From: Anoxynatronum sibiricum | GTDB lineage: Bacteria; Bacillota; Clostridia; Peptostreptococcales; Tindalliaceae | Reading direction: 5' to 3' | DNA length: 64,000 bases | Assembly (NCBI RefSeq): GCF_039414295.1 | Contig: NZ_JBCITM010000013.1 | Span: 37,505 to 101,504, forward strand | Shown here: positions 36,231 to 45,437 of the stretch, in pieces | How the letters are laid out: each line of letters starts with the position of its first letter | Position numbering within the stretch: position 1 is the first letter of the stretch | Made by a program: the position numbers and the translations under genes | The notes under the pieces: generated by a model | Seen by the model: only the letters and a program-made list of their open reading frames with translations | Told to the model about the DNA's origin: nothing | Database searches by the model: none

Positions 36231-37406
36231 ATGTTAACAGCGACAAAACCTTTTACCTTTACGTTGCCAACCGACATTCATTATGGTCCCGGTGTCGTGA
36301 AAGAACTGCCTGGACTTCTCAAATCCGAAGGCATCCGCCAGGTGCTGGTAGTCACCGACCCCGGCATCATCAAGGCCAGTCTTCTGGACGTGCTGGATCT
36401 GCTGCTGACAGAAGCCGCTGTCAACTATGCCGTTTATGAACAGGTGTCTCCCAATCCCCGGGATACAGAGGTGGAGACCGCTGCCCGGATGGGTCGGGAA
36501 ACCGGTGCCCAGGCAGTGATTGCCCTTGGCGGAGGCAGTCCCATTGATTGTGCCAAGGCAGTCAATGTTCTTTTAAGTCTGGGTGAAGAGAAAATCAAAC
36601 CCTTTGAAGGAAAAGGAAAAGTCCCCCGTCCCCTTTTACCCCTCTACACCATCCCCACCACATCCGGCACTGGCAGCGAAGTTACCTTTTCTTCGGTGAT
36701 CAACGACACTCTGAATCAGTATAAAATGACTGTCAAGAGCCCTTATATGGCACCTCGGGCAGCCCTGGTGGACCCTGAGATGACCCTGGATCTTCCGGAC
36801 CACGTGACAGCCTCCACTGGTATGGATGCTCTCACCCATGCCATCGAGGCCTATACGGTGAATGTGGCCAACCCCATCAGTGATGCCCTGGCCCTTCAAG
36901 CCACTGAGTTGATCAGCGCTTCACTGGTACAAGCATATCAACAGGGAGATCATTTGGAGGCCCGCAGCGCCATGATGTTGGGCAGTCTATTGGCCGGTTT
37001 GGCCTTCAGCCACTCAGATGTGGGTGCCGTCCATTGCATGGCTGAATCTCTTGGCGGACGGCTGGACCTGCCCCACGGTCTCTGCAATGCCATTCTCCTG
37101 CCCTATGTAATGACCTTCAACCAACCAGCCTGCACAGCGCGTTATGCCCGTCTGGCACATGCCATGGGCTGCAGCTTCAGCTCTGATGAGGCCGGCGCCG
37201 CCGCAGCCATCTCACGGGTGAAGGAACTGTCAAAAATGGTGGAACTCCCATCCTTCAGCCATTTACGAATCAGCCCTGATGACTTTGAAGAAATGGCCGT
37301 CATGTCTGCCAACAATATCTCCACCGAAAGCAACCCCCGCCCCATGACCAAAGATGACTATCTGGCAGTGTTTCAGCAGGCTTATGCCGGCAACGGAACC
37401 GATTAA
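36231..37406 (+). CDS. Iron-containing alcohol dehydrogenase
   Basis: The 391-residue enzyme is a group III NAD(P)-dependent alcohol dehydrogenase. It shows GGGSPIDCAKAVNVL (nucleotide binding, about 101-115), TIPTTSGTGSEVTFSSVI, GMDALTHAIEAY and the metal-binding His pair HCMAESLGGRLDLPHGLCNAILLP. It interconverts an alcohol and its aldehyde. The AOR gene starts 65 bp downstream, and the two together would link alcohol, aldehyde and acid through NAD(P)H and ferredoxin. GGGAGGT at 8 nt supports the start. Confidence 0.92.
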   Translation: MLTATKPFTFTLPTDIHYGPGVVKELPGLLKSEGIRQVLVVTDPGIIKASLLDVLDLLLTEAAVNYAVYEQVSPNPRDTEVETAARMGRETGAQAVIALGGGSPIDCAKAVNVLLSLGEEKIKPFEGKGKVPRPLLPLYTIPTTSGTGSEVTFSSVINDTLNQYKMTVKSPYMAPRAALVDPEMTLDLPDHVTASTGMDALTHAIEAYTVNVANPISDALALQATELISASLVQAYQQGDHLEARSAMMLGSLLAGLAFSHSDVGAVHCMAESLGGRLDLPHGLCNAILLPYVMTFNQPACTARYARLAHAMGCSFSSDEAGAAAAISRVKELSKMVELPSFSHLRISPDDFEEMAVMSANNISTESNPRPMTKDDYLAVFQQAYAGNGTD

Positions 37407-37471
37407 TGCAGTAACGCAGCGACCACGCCGCGGCTAGAGAGGCATCGAAAACAGGTTAGGAGGATGATCCC

Positions 37472-39355
37472 ATGATGTACGGAAGCAACGGATATTTTCT
37501 GCGCGTAAATCTCACCACAGGAAACATTTCCCGTGAAGAGGTGAACCCTGCTTTTTACCGCAAGTATTACGGCGGCCGGGGCGTGATTGCCGCTTTGCTG
37601 CTGAAAGAACTGGCACCCGGCACCGATGCCCTGGGGCCGGAAAATAAGGTTATTTTTGCCACCGGCATTCTCACCGGCAATCCCATTCCTGGGAGCGGCC
37701 GCCACAGTATCGGCGCCAAATCACCGGTTACCGGCGGTTACGGCGACGGCGAGGCAGGAGGATTCTGGGGAGCCGAGCTGAAGCGGGCTGGTTATGATGC
37801 GCTTATTGTGGAAGGCCGGGCAGCACACCCGGTCTATCTGTCCATCAAGAACGACACGGTTACCATTAAGGATGCCCGTCATCTCTGGGGCCAATCCACC
37901 GGCGATGTACAGGAACTGCTGACTCAGGCAGAAGGAAAGGTGCGCATTGCCCAAATTGGCCCAGCCGGAGAAAATCTGGTGAAGTATGCTTGTGTGGTTC
38001 ATGATCTGGAACATTTTGTGGGCCGCTGCGGCATCGGTGCTGTGATGGGTTCCAAGAACCTGCGGGCAGTGACGGTTTCCGGTTCCAAAACACCTGCAGT
38101 TCATGACCCAGACGCTGTAAAAGACCTCACCCGCTTCATGGCGCAGCACTATCAGACGCTGGCTTCCAACATCTATGAAAACGGCACCCTGATGGTACTC
38201 CCACCATTGAATGCCGCCGGAGGCCTGCCCACCAGAAACTTTACCCAGGGACAGTTTGAAGAAGCCGAAAAGTTCTTTCCACAGACCGTACGGGACGCTT
38301 ATATGACTGAACGTTCCGGCTGCTACGCCTGCCCTGTGCGCTGTGGCATCAAAGTGCGTGGCGGCGGCCCTTATAAAGTGGATGCCCGCTATAAAGGCCC
38401 TGAATATGAGACCGTTGCGGCTTTCGGTTCAAATCTGGGCATCAGCGATCTTGAAGTGATTCAGAAAGCCAACGAGCTTTGTAACGCCTACGGCCTGGAC
38501 AGCATTGCCACCGGCATGTGCATCAGCTTTGCCACTGAAGCCTATGAAAAAGGGCTTATCAGCACAGGGGAAACCCATGGCCGACAACTGGCTTTTGGAG
38601 ATGCCGTTTGCCTGGATGTGATTCATGACATTGCCCTGCGCAAGGGTGTGGGAGAAGTGCTGGCTGAAGGCACCCGAAGTGCTGCTGCACAATGGGGCGA
38701 GGCTACCCTGCCCCTGGCTGTTCAGATCAAGGGACAGGAAATGCCCCTGCACGAGGCCAGGCTAAAACAAGGACTGGGGCTGGGTTATGCCCTGTCTCCC
38801 ACAGGTGCCGACCATACTCACAATCTCCATGACACGCTGTATGTGAAAGAGACGCCCGGTTTCGACGAACTTCGTGCCCTGGGGTATACTGCATCCCCTT
38901 TACCCGCATCCACTCTCAATGCTAAAAAAGCCCGCCTGTTCCACTATGCCTCTTTTTCCCGTTATTTGGCAGATTGTCTGGTTACCTGCTTTTTCATTCC
39001 CTGGACAACAAACCAGCTTCAACAACTGATTCAGGCAGTGACTGGCTGGAACACCACCACTGCTGAAATGATGGCGGTTTCTGAACGAAGCATTGTGAAT
39101 GCCCGCCTTTTCAATCTGCGAGAGGGCTTTGGTGTCAAGGACGACGAGCTATGCCCCCGGTTTTTGGAACCTTTTGAAGAGGGCCCGCTGAAAGGTGTGG
39201 CCATTCTACAGGAAGATTTCCTGGAAGCCCGCAGTGCCTACTACCAGCTGATGGGCTGGGATGAGGCAGGCGTTCCCACCCCCGGGTCACTGGCAAAGCT
39301 GGGTCTTCTGGAAGAAGAAACCTGCGATTACCAGCGTAGCAAGGCGGATGCCTGA
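37472..39355 (+). CDS. aor: Tungsten-type aldehyde:ferredoxin oxidoreductase
   Basis: The 627-residue enzyme oxidises aldehydes to acids with ferredoxin, or in the reverse direction reduces acids. The N-terminal domain (YGSNGYFLRVNLTTGNISREEV), the GRGVIAALLLKELAPGTDALGPEN stretch and the pterin motifs are those of the AOR family. The cluster cysteines are in SGCYACPVRCGIKV (about 285-298) with a distal Cys near 505 (LADCLVTCFF). Length matches AOR of about 610-630 residues. The MoaD-like gene overlapping its stop is expected to help build the pterin cofactor. AGGAGGATGATCCC precedes the start. Confidence 0.94.
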   Translation: MMYGSNGYFLRVNLTTGNISREEVNPAFYRKYYGGRGVIAALLLKELAPGTDALGPENKVIFATGILTGNPIPGSGRHSIGAKSPVTGGYGDGEAGGFWGAELKRAGYDALIVEGRAAHPVYLSIKNDTVTIKDARHLWGQSTGDVQELLTQAEGKVRIAQIGPAGENLVKYACVVHDLEHFVGRCGIGAVMGSKNLRAVTVSGSKTPAVHDPDAVKDLTRFMAQHYQTLASNIYENGTLMVLPPLNAAGGLPTRNFTQGQFEEAEKFFPQTVRDAYMTERSGCYACPVRCGIKVRGGGPYKVDARYKGPEYETVAAFGSNLGISDLEVIQKANELCNAYGLDSIATGMCISFATEAYEKGLISTGETHGRQLAFGDAVCLDVIHDIALRKGVGEVLAEGTRSAAAQWGEATLPLAVQIKGQEMPLHEARLKQGLGLGYALSPTGADHTHNLHDTLYVKETPGFDELRALGYTASPLPASTLNAKKARLFHYASFSRYLADCLVTCFFIPWTTNQLQQLIQAVTGWNTTTAEMMAVSERSIVNARLFNLREGFGVKDDELCPRFLEPFEEGPLKGVAILQEDFLEARSAYYQLMGWDEAGVPTPGSLAKLGLLEEETCDYQRSKADA

Positions 39356-39585
39356 TGAATATATTGCTGTCTGTTTTTTTACCTCTTCCGGGTGAAAAAC
39401 CCCTTCGCAATGCCCCCCTGAATCTGCCCGACGGTACCACCGTCGGGCAGGTCATGGATCAATTTGACGTGTCAGACCATCGCGTCTGGCTGTATGTGGT
39501 GAACCACAGGGAAATCCGAAAACGGGAGGATACGCTTAATGAAGGTGATCATCTGATGGTGTTTCCACCCATGGATGGCGGTTGA
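39355..39585 (+). CDS. MoaD/ThiS-like sulfur carrier protein
   Basis: The 76-residue protein has a beta-grasp pattern and ends PPMDGG, the diglycine tail that carries the thiocarboxylate in MoaD and ThiS. Its ATG overlaps the AOR stop codon by one base (TGATG), so the two genes are translationally coupled. MoaD-like genes follow AOR genes in many anaerobes and archaea and are assumed to supply sulfur for the tungstopterin. No other molybdopterin-synthesis gene is in the window. Confidence 0.88.
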   Translation: MNILLSVFLPLPGEKPLRNAPLNLPDGTTVGQVMDQFDVSDHRVWLYVVNHREIRKREDTLNEGDHLMVFPPMDGG

Positions 39586-39716
39586 AGGGTTGTTTTGAAC
39601 CGACAGTTTAGCTGTATGGTTTTAGGGTAAGTACTCACCAAGAATACGGTTTCACAGCCGGCCCGTTTGCCGACATGTGCGGCAAGCAGGAAGATTTTTG
39701 GTAAAGGAGGAGCCCT

Positions 39717-40874
39717 ATGAAACCATTCACCAAAGAAGAATTGCGAGAACTGATGGAAATGGGCGAGGAGCCCAGTGTATCGTTTTTCCTCCCCACAAAT
39801 CCGGTAAGTACCGAATCGCAGCAAAACCGGATCAAACTGAAAAACCTCCTTCGTCAGGCAGAAGATCAGCTGAAAGAGAGCGGGTATCGTCCATCGGATA
39901 TTGAAAAATTGTTACAACCGGTGGATACCCTGCTGAATGAAAGCCTTTTCTGGAGTCATCAGCAGGAGGGACTGGCAGCCTTTGTCAATCGCAGACTTTT
40001 CCGGTATTATCGCCTTCCCCATGCTTTTGAAGAGCTGGCGGAAGCCGGGCGTCAGTTTCATTTAAAACCCCTGCTGCCTCTGCTGACACAGGATTTTCAA
40101 TTTTACCTTCTCACATTAAGCCAGAATCAAATCGGCTTATTCCAATGCTCCAGCACCCATATTTATCCCCTTGACCTGGACGGGATTCCCGAAAGTCTGG
40201 ATGAAGCCATGCGATATGATCAGCCGGAAAAACAGCTTCAGTTCAGCACCCGAACCCCACAGTCCGGCGGCGGCGAGATGCGGGCTGCTGCTTTCCACGG
40301 GCAGGGAATCGGTATGGAGAATACAAAAAAAGACCTGTTGCAGTTTTTCCATAAGGTGGATGCCGGCATTCAGCAGAAAATGGCCACCCCCGGTGCCCCC
40401 TTGATGTTGGCTGGTGTGGATTATCTTTTCCCCATTTATCGAGAAGCCAACACCTATCCTCATCTGATGGAGAACGGCATCGCCGGCAATCCGGAAGAGT
40501 TGACGCCGCAACAGCTTCACCAGCAAGCCCTCGAACTGGTGGCACCTCTGCTGAAAGAAGCCCAGCTAAAGGGACTGGCCCAGTATGCTGAATTGGATGG
40601 CACAGGCCGCACCGCCCGTGAAACCGGTGATATCGTGGCCGCAGCACAGCATGGCCGCATAGAAACCCTTTTTGTGGCCAAAGGTGCCCAGCAGTGGGGA
40701 TCCTTTTCACCTGAAACCCAGGAAGTTGTTCTGGTGGATGCACCCAGCCCCGATCACGAAGACCTGTTAAACATGGCTGCCCTTCAGGCTTATCTCAACG
40801 GCGGCACTGTTTTTCTGCTGTCACCTGATGAAATGCCATCAGACAGCCATCTATCGGCTATTTACCGCTACTGA
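39717..40874 (+). CDS. baeRF-like protein (archaeo-eukaryotic release factor relative)
   Basis: The 385-residue protein starts MKPFTKEELRELMEMGEEPSVSFFLPTNPV, the typical opening of the bacterial eRF1-related families (baeRF3/baeRF7 type). In the middle, an eRF1 domain 2-like segment (FYLLTLSQNQIGLFQCSSTHIYPLDL) is followed by a domain 3-like fold ending in MAALQAYLNGGTVFLLSPDEMPSDSHLSAIYRY. Such proteins are suspected to act on stalled ribosomes or to bind RNA during stress. It has its own AAAGGAGGAGCCCT site 131 bp after the MoaD-like gene. Family assignment is from memory of the sequence style. Confidence 0.72.
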   Translation: MKPFTKEELRELMEMGEEPSVSFFLPTNPVSTESQQNRIKLKNLLRQAEDQLKESGYRPSDIEKLLQPVDTLLNESLFWSHQQEGLAAFVNRRLFRYYRLPHAFEELAEAGRQFHLKPLLPLLTQDFQFYLLTLSQNQIGLFQCSSTHIYPLDLDGIPESLDEAMRYDQPEKQLQFSTRTPQSGGGEMRAAAFHGQGIGMENTKKDLLQFFHKVDAGIQQKMATPGAPLMLAGVDYLFPIYREANTYPHLMENGIAGNPEELTPQQLHQQALELVAPLLKEAQLKGLAQYAELDGTGRTARETGDIVAAAQHGRIETLFVAKGAQQWGSFSPETQEVVLVDAPSPDHEDLLNMAALQAYLNGGTVFLLSPDEMPSDSHLSAIYRY

Positions 40875-40928
40875 TACCACTCCCGTCAATGCAACGGGAG
40901 TTCCTGTCATTGATGAAGATCCTCACAA

Positions 40929-40958
40929 GAAGCGCCCGGGAAATTTCCCGGGCGCTTC
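40929..40958. terminator. 30-bp perfect palindrome, probable bidirectional terminator
   Basis: GAAGCGCCCGGGAAA is followed by its exact reverse complement. It lies between convergent genes (stop at 40874, stop at 40971), which suits a shared terminator, though T-runs are short. Confidence 0.75.
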
Positions 40959-40970
40959 AAATGTTTATAC

Positions 40971-41639
40971 TTACTGGGGCTGTTTGCGTTTCATCAATAG
41001 CTTATAAAGAACAAATCCTGCCAGTAACAGCTGAAGCACCGTAATGATAAATATCACATTGATGTTCCTCTGGGACTGAGCGGCCTTCTCCACATCGTCA
41101 ATGTAAAGACCTGTTCCAATAATCCACTCCCATGGCTCAAAATACTTAATATAAGAAATTTTCGATTCCATTCTGTCAGCTTCATCATAGTACTGCCACT
41201 GATAACGGGTAAAGCCTTCTTGTCCGCTCTCTGCAATGGCAACAAAACTTTCAAAGAGAGCCAGAAACTCACCGGTTGCTTCACCTTCCAGATTCACTCT
41301 TTCAAGATCCGAGCGAAAAGGATGCACCACCAATGTGGGTGTTTTGTCATTGATCCAGTAATAGTCTTTTCCCTCCGGACCAAACCGCAGGTCGCGAATC
41401 AGCGAGGTAGCCTGCCCTTGGGCCTGACTTCGGGTTAATTTACCGTCCATTTCCATGGAATGAAAATGAGAAAGAATGGAAATTCCCAAATTGGTCAGGT
41501 CTTCAATCTGGCTTTCTTTTTCACTGATCATGCTGCGTTTAAGCAATGGGGCTGAGTAAAAAGTGTTAAACAGAATAAACAGTATCAACGGTATCACTAT
41601 GGGGTATAGCCAGGTGGTGCGCTTCCATCGTTCTGTCAT
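40971..41639 (-). CDS. Orphan Cache-domain membrane sensor without output domain
   Basis: The 222-residue protein has membrane segments at about 12-28 and 195-214, with an extracytoplasmic single-Cache domain between. The domain has the conserved RFGPEGKDYYWINDKTPTLVVHP and the closing YFEPWEWIIGTGLYIDDVE. Only a basic 8-residue tail follows the second membrane segment, so there is no signalling domain. It may report to another protein through its membrane helices, or be a truncated chemoreceptor. I use the ATG at 41639 after GGGAGGAATGGCG. Confidence 0.82.
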   Translation of the reverse strand: MTERWKRTTWLYPIVIPLILFILFNTFYSAPLLKRSMISEKESQIEDLTNLGISILSHFHSMEMDGKLTRSQAQGQATSLIRDLRFGPEGKDYYWINDKTPTLVVHPFRSDLERVNLEGEATGEFLALFESFVAIAESGQEGFTRYQWQYYDEADRMESKISYIKYFEPWEWIIGTGLYIDDVEKAAQSQRNINVIFIITVLQLLLAGFVLYKLLMKRKQPQ

Positions 41640-41754
41640 CGCCATTCCTCCCGTGGGTCAGGCAAAACCTGTGACCGGTTTTCGTTATCAATACCCGACA
41701 CCATGGGATTTAATCGACTTCTTTTAGTTGCCGCTTAACATTTTTCGCCACTTA

Positions 41755-43332
41755 TCATGAGTCATTTCGCTTCTCATTGCTGTTATTGTTGTTACTGTTG
41801 TTGCTGTTGTTGCTGTTGTTGCTGTTGTTGCTGTTGTTGCTGTTGTTGCTGTTGTTGCTGTTGTTGCTGTTGTTGCTGTTGTTGCTGTTGTTGCTGTTGT
41901 TGCTGTTGTTGCTGTTGTTGCCTGATCCCGGGGTATCACTGGTGTTGTCCTGATTATTGGGCACACCTTGGGAGTTTCCTGGATTCTCGTCAAAAACCGG
42001 ATGGGTTTGATCCGGTTTTTCTTCGGTTTTATTGCCCTTGCCCGGGTTTTCATCGAACACTGGATGTTCCTTCTCAGGCTGTGGATCGTTTGCCGTTCCC
42101 CGACCAGGATGTTCATCAAAGACCGGATGATTTTGATTTCCATCAGGCGGTGGGACTTCCTCTTCAACCGGCGGCTTACCTTCTTGGGGTGTCTCGGGTT
42201 TTCCAGTTTGTCCATTACCCTGCCCCGGGTGTTCTTCAAAGACAGGATGTTCTTTATCTGATGCTGCATCGTCCTTAGCCTTATCCTCTTTTTCCGGCTT
42301 TGCAGGTTCTGTTGGTTCTGTTGGTCGTTTTGCAGGCTGATTACCCTGACTTGGATGTTCTTCAAAAACCGGGTGGATATCACCCTTATTTTCCTGCTGT
42401 GTTACTCCCGGATGGGTGTCAAACACAGGATGTTCCTTTTCTCCAGTTCCACCGTTATTCTCAGTTTTCTCCTGCTGGCCGCCTGGGTGCGACTCAAAAA
42501 CAGGATGCTGTCTTTCTGTGGAAGCAGGTATCGGCACCTCGTCCGGACGCTTATGGCGAAGCAGTTCCTTCACCATCTCTGGCACAGGTGGTTCGCCCTC
42601 ACCATATTTAACGTCGTTATGACCGCTTTCGTTTTGGTGGATTTGCCAATAAGCTTCTCTCAGAACAACCTGATTCAGGGAAATTCCTTCCTGTTTTGCC
42701 AGTGCTACCTGCTGGGGAGTGCCTTTAAATGCCAGGAGCTCCACTGTCAGATGCCGATTTTCAATCTGCGCAGTCAGGCGATCTTCCATCATCATCAGCA
42801 GCTGATCTGCGACTTCTTCCGCCTCGTCTCCAGAACTTATGGTTGCCAAGGAAAGCACCAGATAATGTATTTCATTCCCGTTCAAATAGCCCTGGTCTTC
42901 CAATCGCTCCAGGAGAAAGGTCATCGAGTCTTCCGCCTGCTGGTTTTTCATGGATTTCAACTGCAGGGTAGCTGCATCATCATTCAGCGCTGTTGCTGCA
43001 ATAACTTTTCCATCTGCCGCTAATGTGATTTCGAGGCTGGGGTTCACATCAATGGATACCAGATATGCCACTGGCTCTGGTCGAACCCACCAGAGAAAGC
43101 TGCTCATACCGATCAACATGAAGATCGCCGCCGCAATAGCTGCAGGCACGAACGCCGAAAAACGGTTCTTTCGCCGGCTGGTTTTTTCTGCAGCTGGCAT
43201 TCTGGTAAACTCAATTTCAGTTCCGGCAAAAACCGAATCCGTCGTATGGGGGATTTCAATGAAGTCACAGGAACTGGTCATCACAACCAACGTGTGCTGA
43301 CGCACTTCGATGACACACCCTTTTTCTTTCAT
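41755..43332 (-). CDS. rsgI: RsgI-like anti-sigma factor with HPVF repeats and Asn-Ser tail
   Basis: The 525-residue protein has an N-terminal cytoplasmic RsgI domain (about 1-50: KGCVIEVRQHTLVVMT), one membrane segment (about 59-81) and an outside domain that starts YLVSIDVNPSLEI, as in RsgI of Bacillus and cellulosome-forming clostridia. From about 275 it carries seven copies of HPVF(E/D)-X2-(H)PG at residues 276, 301, 320, 362, 402, 423 and 444, separated by Pro/Glu/Lys linkers, then about 14 Asn-Asn-Ser triplets. The start overlaps the sigI stop by 4 bp. RsgI proteins hold SigI until an outside signal is sensed; the ligand of the repeats is unknown. Confidence 0.88.
   Translation of the reverse strand: MKEKGCVIEVRQHTLVVMTSSCDFIEIPHTTDSVFAGTEIEFTRMPAAEKTSRRKNRFSAFVPAAIAAAIFMLIGMSSFLWWVRPEPVAYLVSIDVNPSLEITLAADGKVIAATALNDDAATLQLKSMKNQQAEDSMTFLLERLEDQGYLNGNEIHYLVLSLATISSGDEAEEVADQLLMMMEDRLTAQIENRHLTVELLAFKGTPQQVALAKQEGISLNQVVLREAYWQIHQNESGHNDVKYGEGEPPVPEMVKELLRHKRPDEVPIPASTERQHPVFESHPGGQQEKTENNGGTGEKEHPVFDTHPGVTQQENKGDIHPVFEEHPSQGNQPAKRPTEPTEPAKPEKEDKAKDDAASDKEHPVFEEHPGQGNGQTGKPETPQEGKPPVEEEVPPPDGNQNHPVFDEHPGRGTANDPQPEKEHPVFDENPGKGNKTEEKPDQTHPVFDENPGNSQGVPNNQDNTSDTPGSGNNSNNSNNSNNSNNSNNSNNSNNSNNSNNSNNSNNSNNSNNSNNNNSNEKRNDS
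41788..41921. repeat. 9-bp coding minisatellite in the RsgI tail
   Basis: About 14 tandem copies of GTTGTTGCT (plus strand) encode Asn-Asn-Ser triplets of the RsgI C-terminus. The tract is nearly perfect and could expand or contract in whole codons. Confidence 0.9.
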
Positions 43333-44069
43333 TTTGATCCCTCCTCCACCGATTGAATGTATGTTTTCATTGTTTCCAGGTCGCTGTCAAGAATCATCAT
43401 AACTGCTAGAATAAACTGCTTGCTCCGGTCCACCGTTTTCTTAGTCACGCCGTACTCTTGCTGCAATCGTTTAAGCGGCATACGCCCACTTTTCAGGGCT
43501 GCTTCCCTTAGATCCTGCTGCTCATATAAGAACCGGGCAATTCGAATGGCATTCCTTCTTGTGTCTTCGTGTTTCGGGGCATTTTCCACCAGGTTATCAA
43601 GTGTCAATCCCAGCTGGGCCAGTCTTTTCACCAACTGCTGCATCTCTTCCTGAATGGAAAGCGTTTCTTCGGGAGGCGGGCGCCACAGGACACGCACCTG
43701 CCCGGCAGCAACCCCTTCAATGCCTTCCTCGCCCAGCGCTGTAAAGGGCATCTCATTCACAGCACCTTTGTTTTTTCTGAGGTGATCAATGGCGCGGTTA
43801 CGAATCACCGTTGCCGCAAAGGGCAAAAAACTGCCCCGTTCCAGCTGGTAATGGTCGATGGCTTCATTAAAAGCCATTAAGCCAACTGAAAAGACATCAT
43901 CGTTTTCTTCTTCGATGTAACGTCCCAGTTGTTGGCTTAGATTTTTTTTGATGAACGGAGCATATTCCCGAATCAGCATATTCCGCTCAGATTCACTGCC
44001 GGACTGAGCGGATATCACCCGCTTCTCCAGTTTTTTGCCAAATGGAATGTGCTTCAGAAGCGATGGCAC
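43329..44069 (-). CDS. sigI: RNA polymerase sigma factor SigI
   Basis: The 246-residue sigma-70-like factor has a region 2 (ERNMLIREYAPFIKK...NDDVFSVGLMAFNEAIDHYQLERG SFLPFAA) and a C-terminal helix-turn-helix with LKRLQQEYGVTKKTVDRSKQF. SigI factors control heat or cell-wall genes and, in cellulolytic clostridia, surface polysaccharide enzymes. I choose the GTG at 44069, which has AGGAGGTGGCAGC; the ATG at 44111 has no site. The gene overlaps rsgI by 4 bp, the usual sigma/anti-sigma operon. Confidence 0.88.
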   Translation of the reverse strand: MPSLLKHIPFGKKLEKRVISAQSGSESERNMLIREYAPFIKKNLSQQLGRYIEEENDDVFSVGLMAFNEAIDHYQLERGSFLPFAATVIRNRAIDHLRKNKGAVNEMPFTALGEEGIEGVAAGQVRVLWRPPPEETLSIQEEMQQLVKRLAQLGLTLDNLVENAPKHEDTRRNAIRIARFLYEQQDLREAALKSGRMPLKRLQQEYGVTKKTVDRSKQFILAVMMILDSDLETMKTYIQSVEEGSK

Positions 44070-44111
44070 GCTGCCACCTCCTCGCAAATTAAATACGAAA
44101 CAAAGTTTCAT

Positions 44112-44513
44112 TTTAGGGTACTAATCTGTTGACGGATGATGATTGTTATATTCTATCATACCCATCTATCTTTTCCATTCATTCTAAACCCTTTTTTTGT
44201 TCCGCTTATTTTCTGATTGCGATCATGCAACCCTTTCTCTTAAAAACAGCTTTGACATCACCCGTTACTTCTCTCAACCAGATACTGCTCTCAAACAGAA
44301 ATCTGCCTCCCGATGTTTTCTGCCTGATTGGATTGAGACTGGCCAACATTGCAATAGCTGCCCGAAAAAACAAAACTAAAAATCCATCGAACATTATGAA
44401 GCACTCTCAATACAGGCACCACCCCTGAGAAATCGACTCTTGTTGAAATAGCCGTCAGTGCCATTCAGTCTGCCACCTTATTTTAATCACCGTGCTCACT
44501 TGAGAGTAGCAAA
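44112..44513. other. Intergenic region upstream of sigI
   Basis: About 400 bp with no supported gene. The ORF at 44206-44394 has no ribosome site and no family resemblance. SigI genes are usually autoregulated, but I could not place a convincing promoter. Confidence 0.4.
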
Positions 44514-44550
44514 GAAGCCTGTCCCGGGAGAGTTGGGACAGGCTTCTTTT
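44514..44550. terminator. Terminator after the secreted transglutaminase gene
   Basis: GAAGCCTGTCCC pairs with GGGACAGGCTTC over a 9-nt loop. T-rich sequence follows in both directions. It lies 72 bp after the leftward stop. Confidence 0.88.
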
Positions 44551-44621
44551 ATGGAAAGAAAGTTGGAAAGGCAGTATGATTATTGGCAATCAACTTGAAA
44601 TGCATCCAGACGATCCTAATC

Positions 44622-45422
44622 CTATACTTCACTGGTTTTATTAAATGCTGCGCCATCCTTGAACATCTTTACAGGCATCTTGCTCTGCCGGTAGGCGGCA
44701 TCCATGGTGGTATCCATCGTCTGCCATTCACCATCCACCAGTATTTCGTTCCATGCGTGATACACATCTATTCCCGGGGCATACCCCTTTGCCATTCTGG
44801 CAGGCACGCCCACGCTCCGCATCATGGCTGCAAAGAGAGCGGCATAATCGTAGCAGATACCGCTGCCTGATAATAAAGTGGCGTCAATGTCTGGTTGATA
44901 GCCACTGGTGACCGTGGCTGCCTTGGCATCATCATATCTGATATTTTCAACAATATATTCGTAGATAGCCGTCACTTTTTCCATGTCTGTGGTTAATCCG
45001 GCAGTCAAAGCCGCTGCTTTCTGTATGGCTTTCATATTCTGATCCCATCGAATTTCCTGAACAGAACTTAGGAAACGGGCTGTCGGATCAACAATGGCCA
45101 CTTCAATGGTTTCGGTTTTGATGGGGCGGTACTGGTTACCGCTCACATGCTCAAGGATGGAAACCTTGTACTGTCCGTCACCCAGAAGAAGCGGAATGGT
45201 TTCTTCTGTTCTTGTTGCCGAAAGGTCAAAAACTGACCGCTCGCCGCCTTTTTCAAGCATGATTTTGGTGGCAGTATGTCCTGGCACCTGGTATTGAACC
45301 GACAACAGACCAGTCTCCACTGAACGGGTATCCAGGGAAGCCACTTCCATTGCACTGACTGATACGGTACTGGCAATAACCAACACCATCAGCAACATCA
45401 CCATAAACCGGCTTTTATTCAT
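44622..45422 (-). CDS. Secreted transglutaminase-like protein under c-di-GMP riboswitches
   Basis: The 266-residue protein has a signal peptide (about 1-24, ...VSVSAMEV) and a beta-rich region (about 35-110). The C-terminal transglutaminase-core domain contains Cys190 in SGSGICYDYAALF, His222 in YHAWNEI and Asp237 in TMDTT, so the catalytic triad is complete. These domains cross-link or cleave peptides outside the cell. The start follows AAAGGAAG, which comes directly after the 3' end of the nearer riboswitch, so translation could be gated by it. Two c-di-GMP-I aptamers in tandem precede the gene. Confidence 0.88.
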   Translation of the reverse strand: MNKSRFMVMLLMVLVIASTVSVSAMEVASLDTRSVETGLLSVQYQVPGHTATKIMLEKGGERSVFDLSATRTEETIPLLLGDGQYKVSILEHVSGNQYRPIKTETIEVAIVDPTARFLSSVQEIRWDQNMKAIQKAAALTAGLTTDMEKVTAIYEYIVENIRYDDAKAATVTSGYQPDIDATLLSGSGICYDYAALFAAMMRSVGVPARMAKGYAPGIDVYHAWNEILVDGEWQTMDTTMDAAYRQSKMPVKMFKDGAAFNKTSEV

Positions 45423-45437
45423 AAAAAGACTTCCTTT

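Noticed and set aside
41788..41921. Short regular repeats in an intergenic-looking region
   Set aside because: They code for Asn-Asn-Ser triplets of RsgI; the long Cys- or Thr-rich frames on either strand are shadows.
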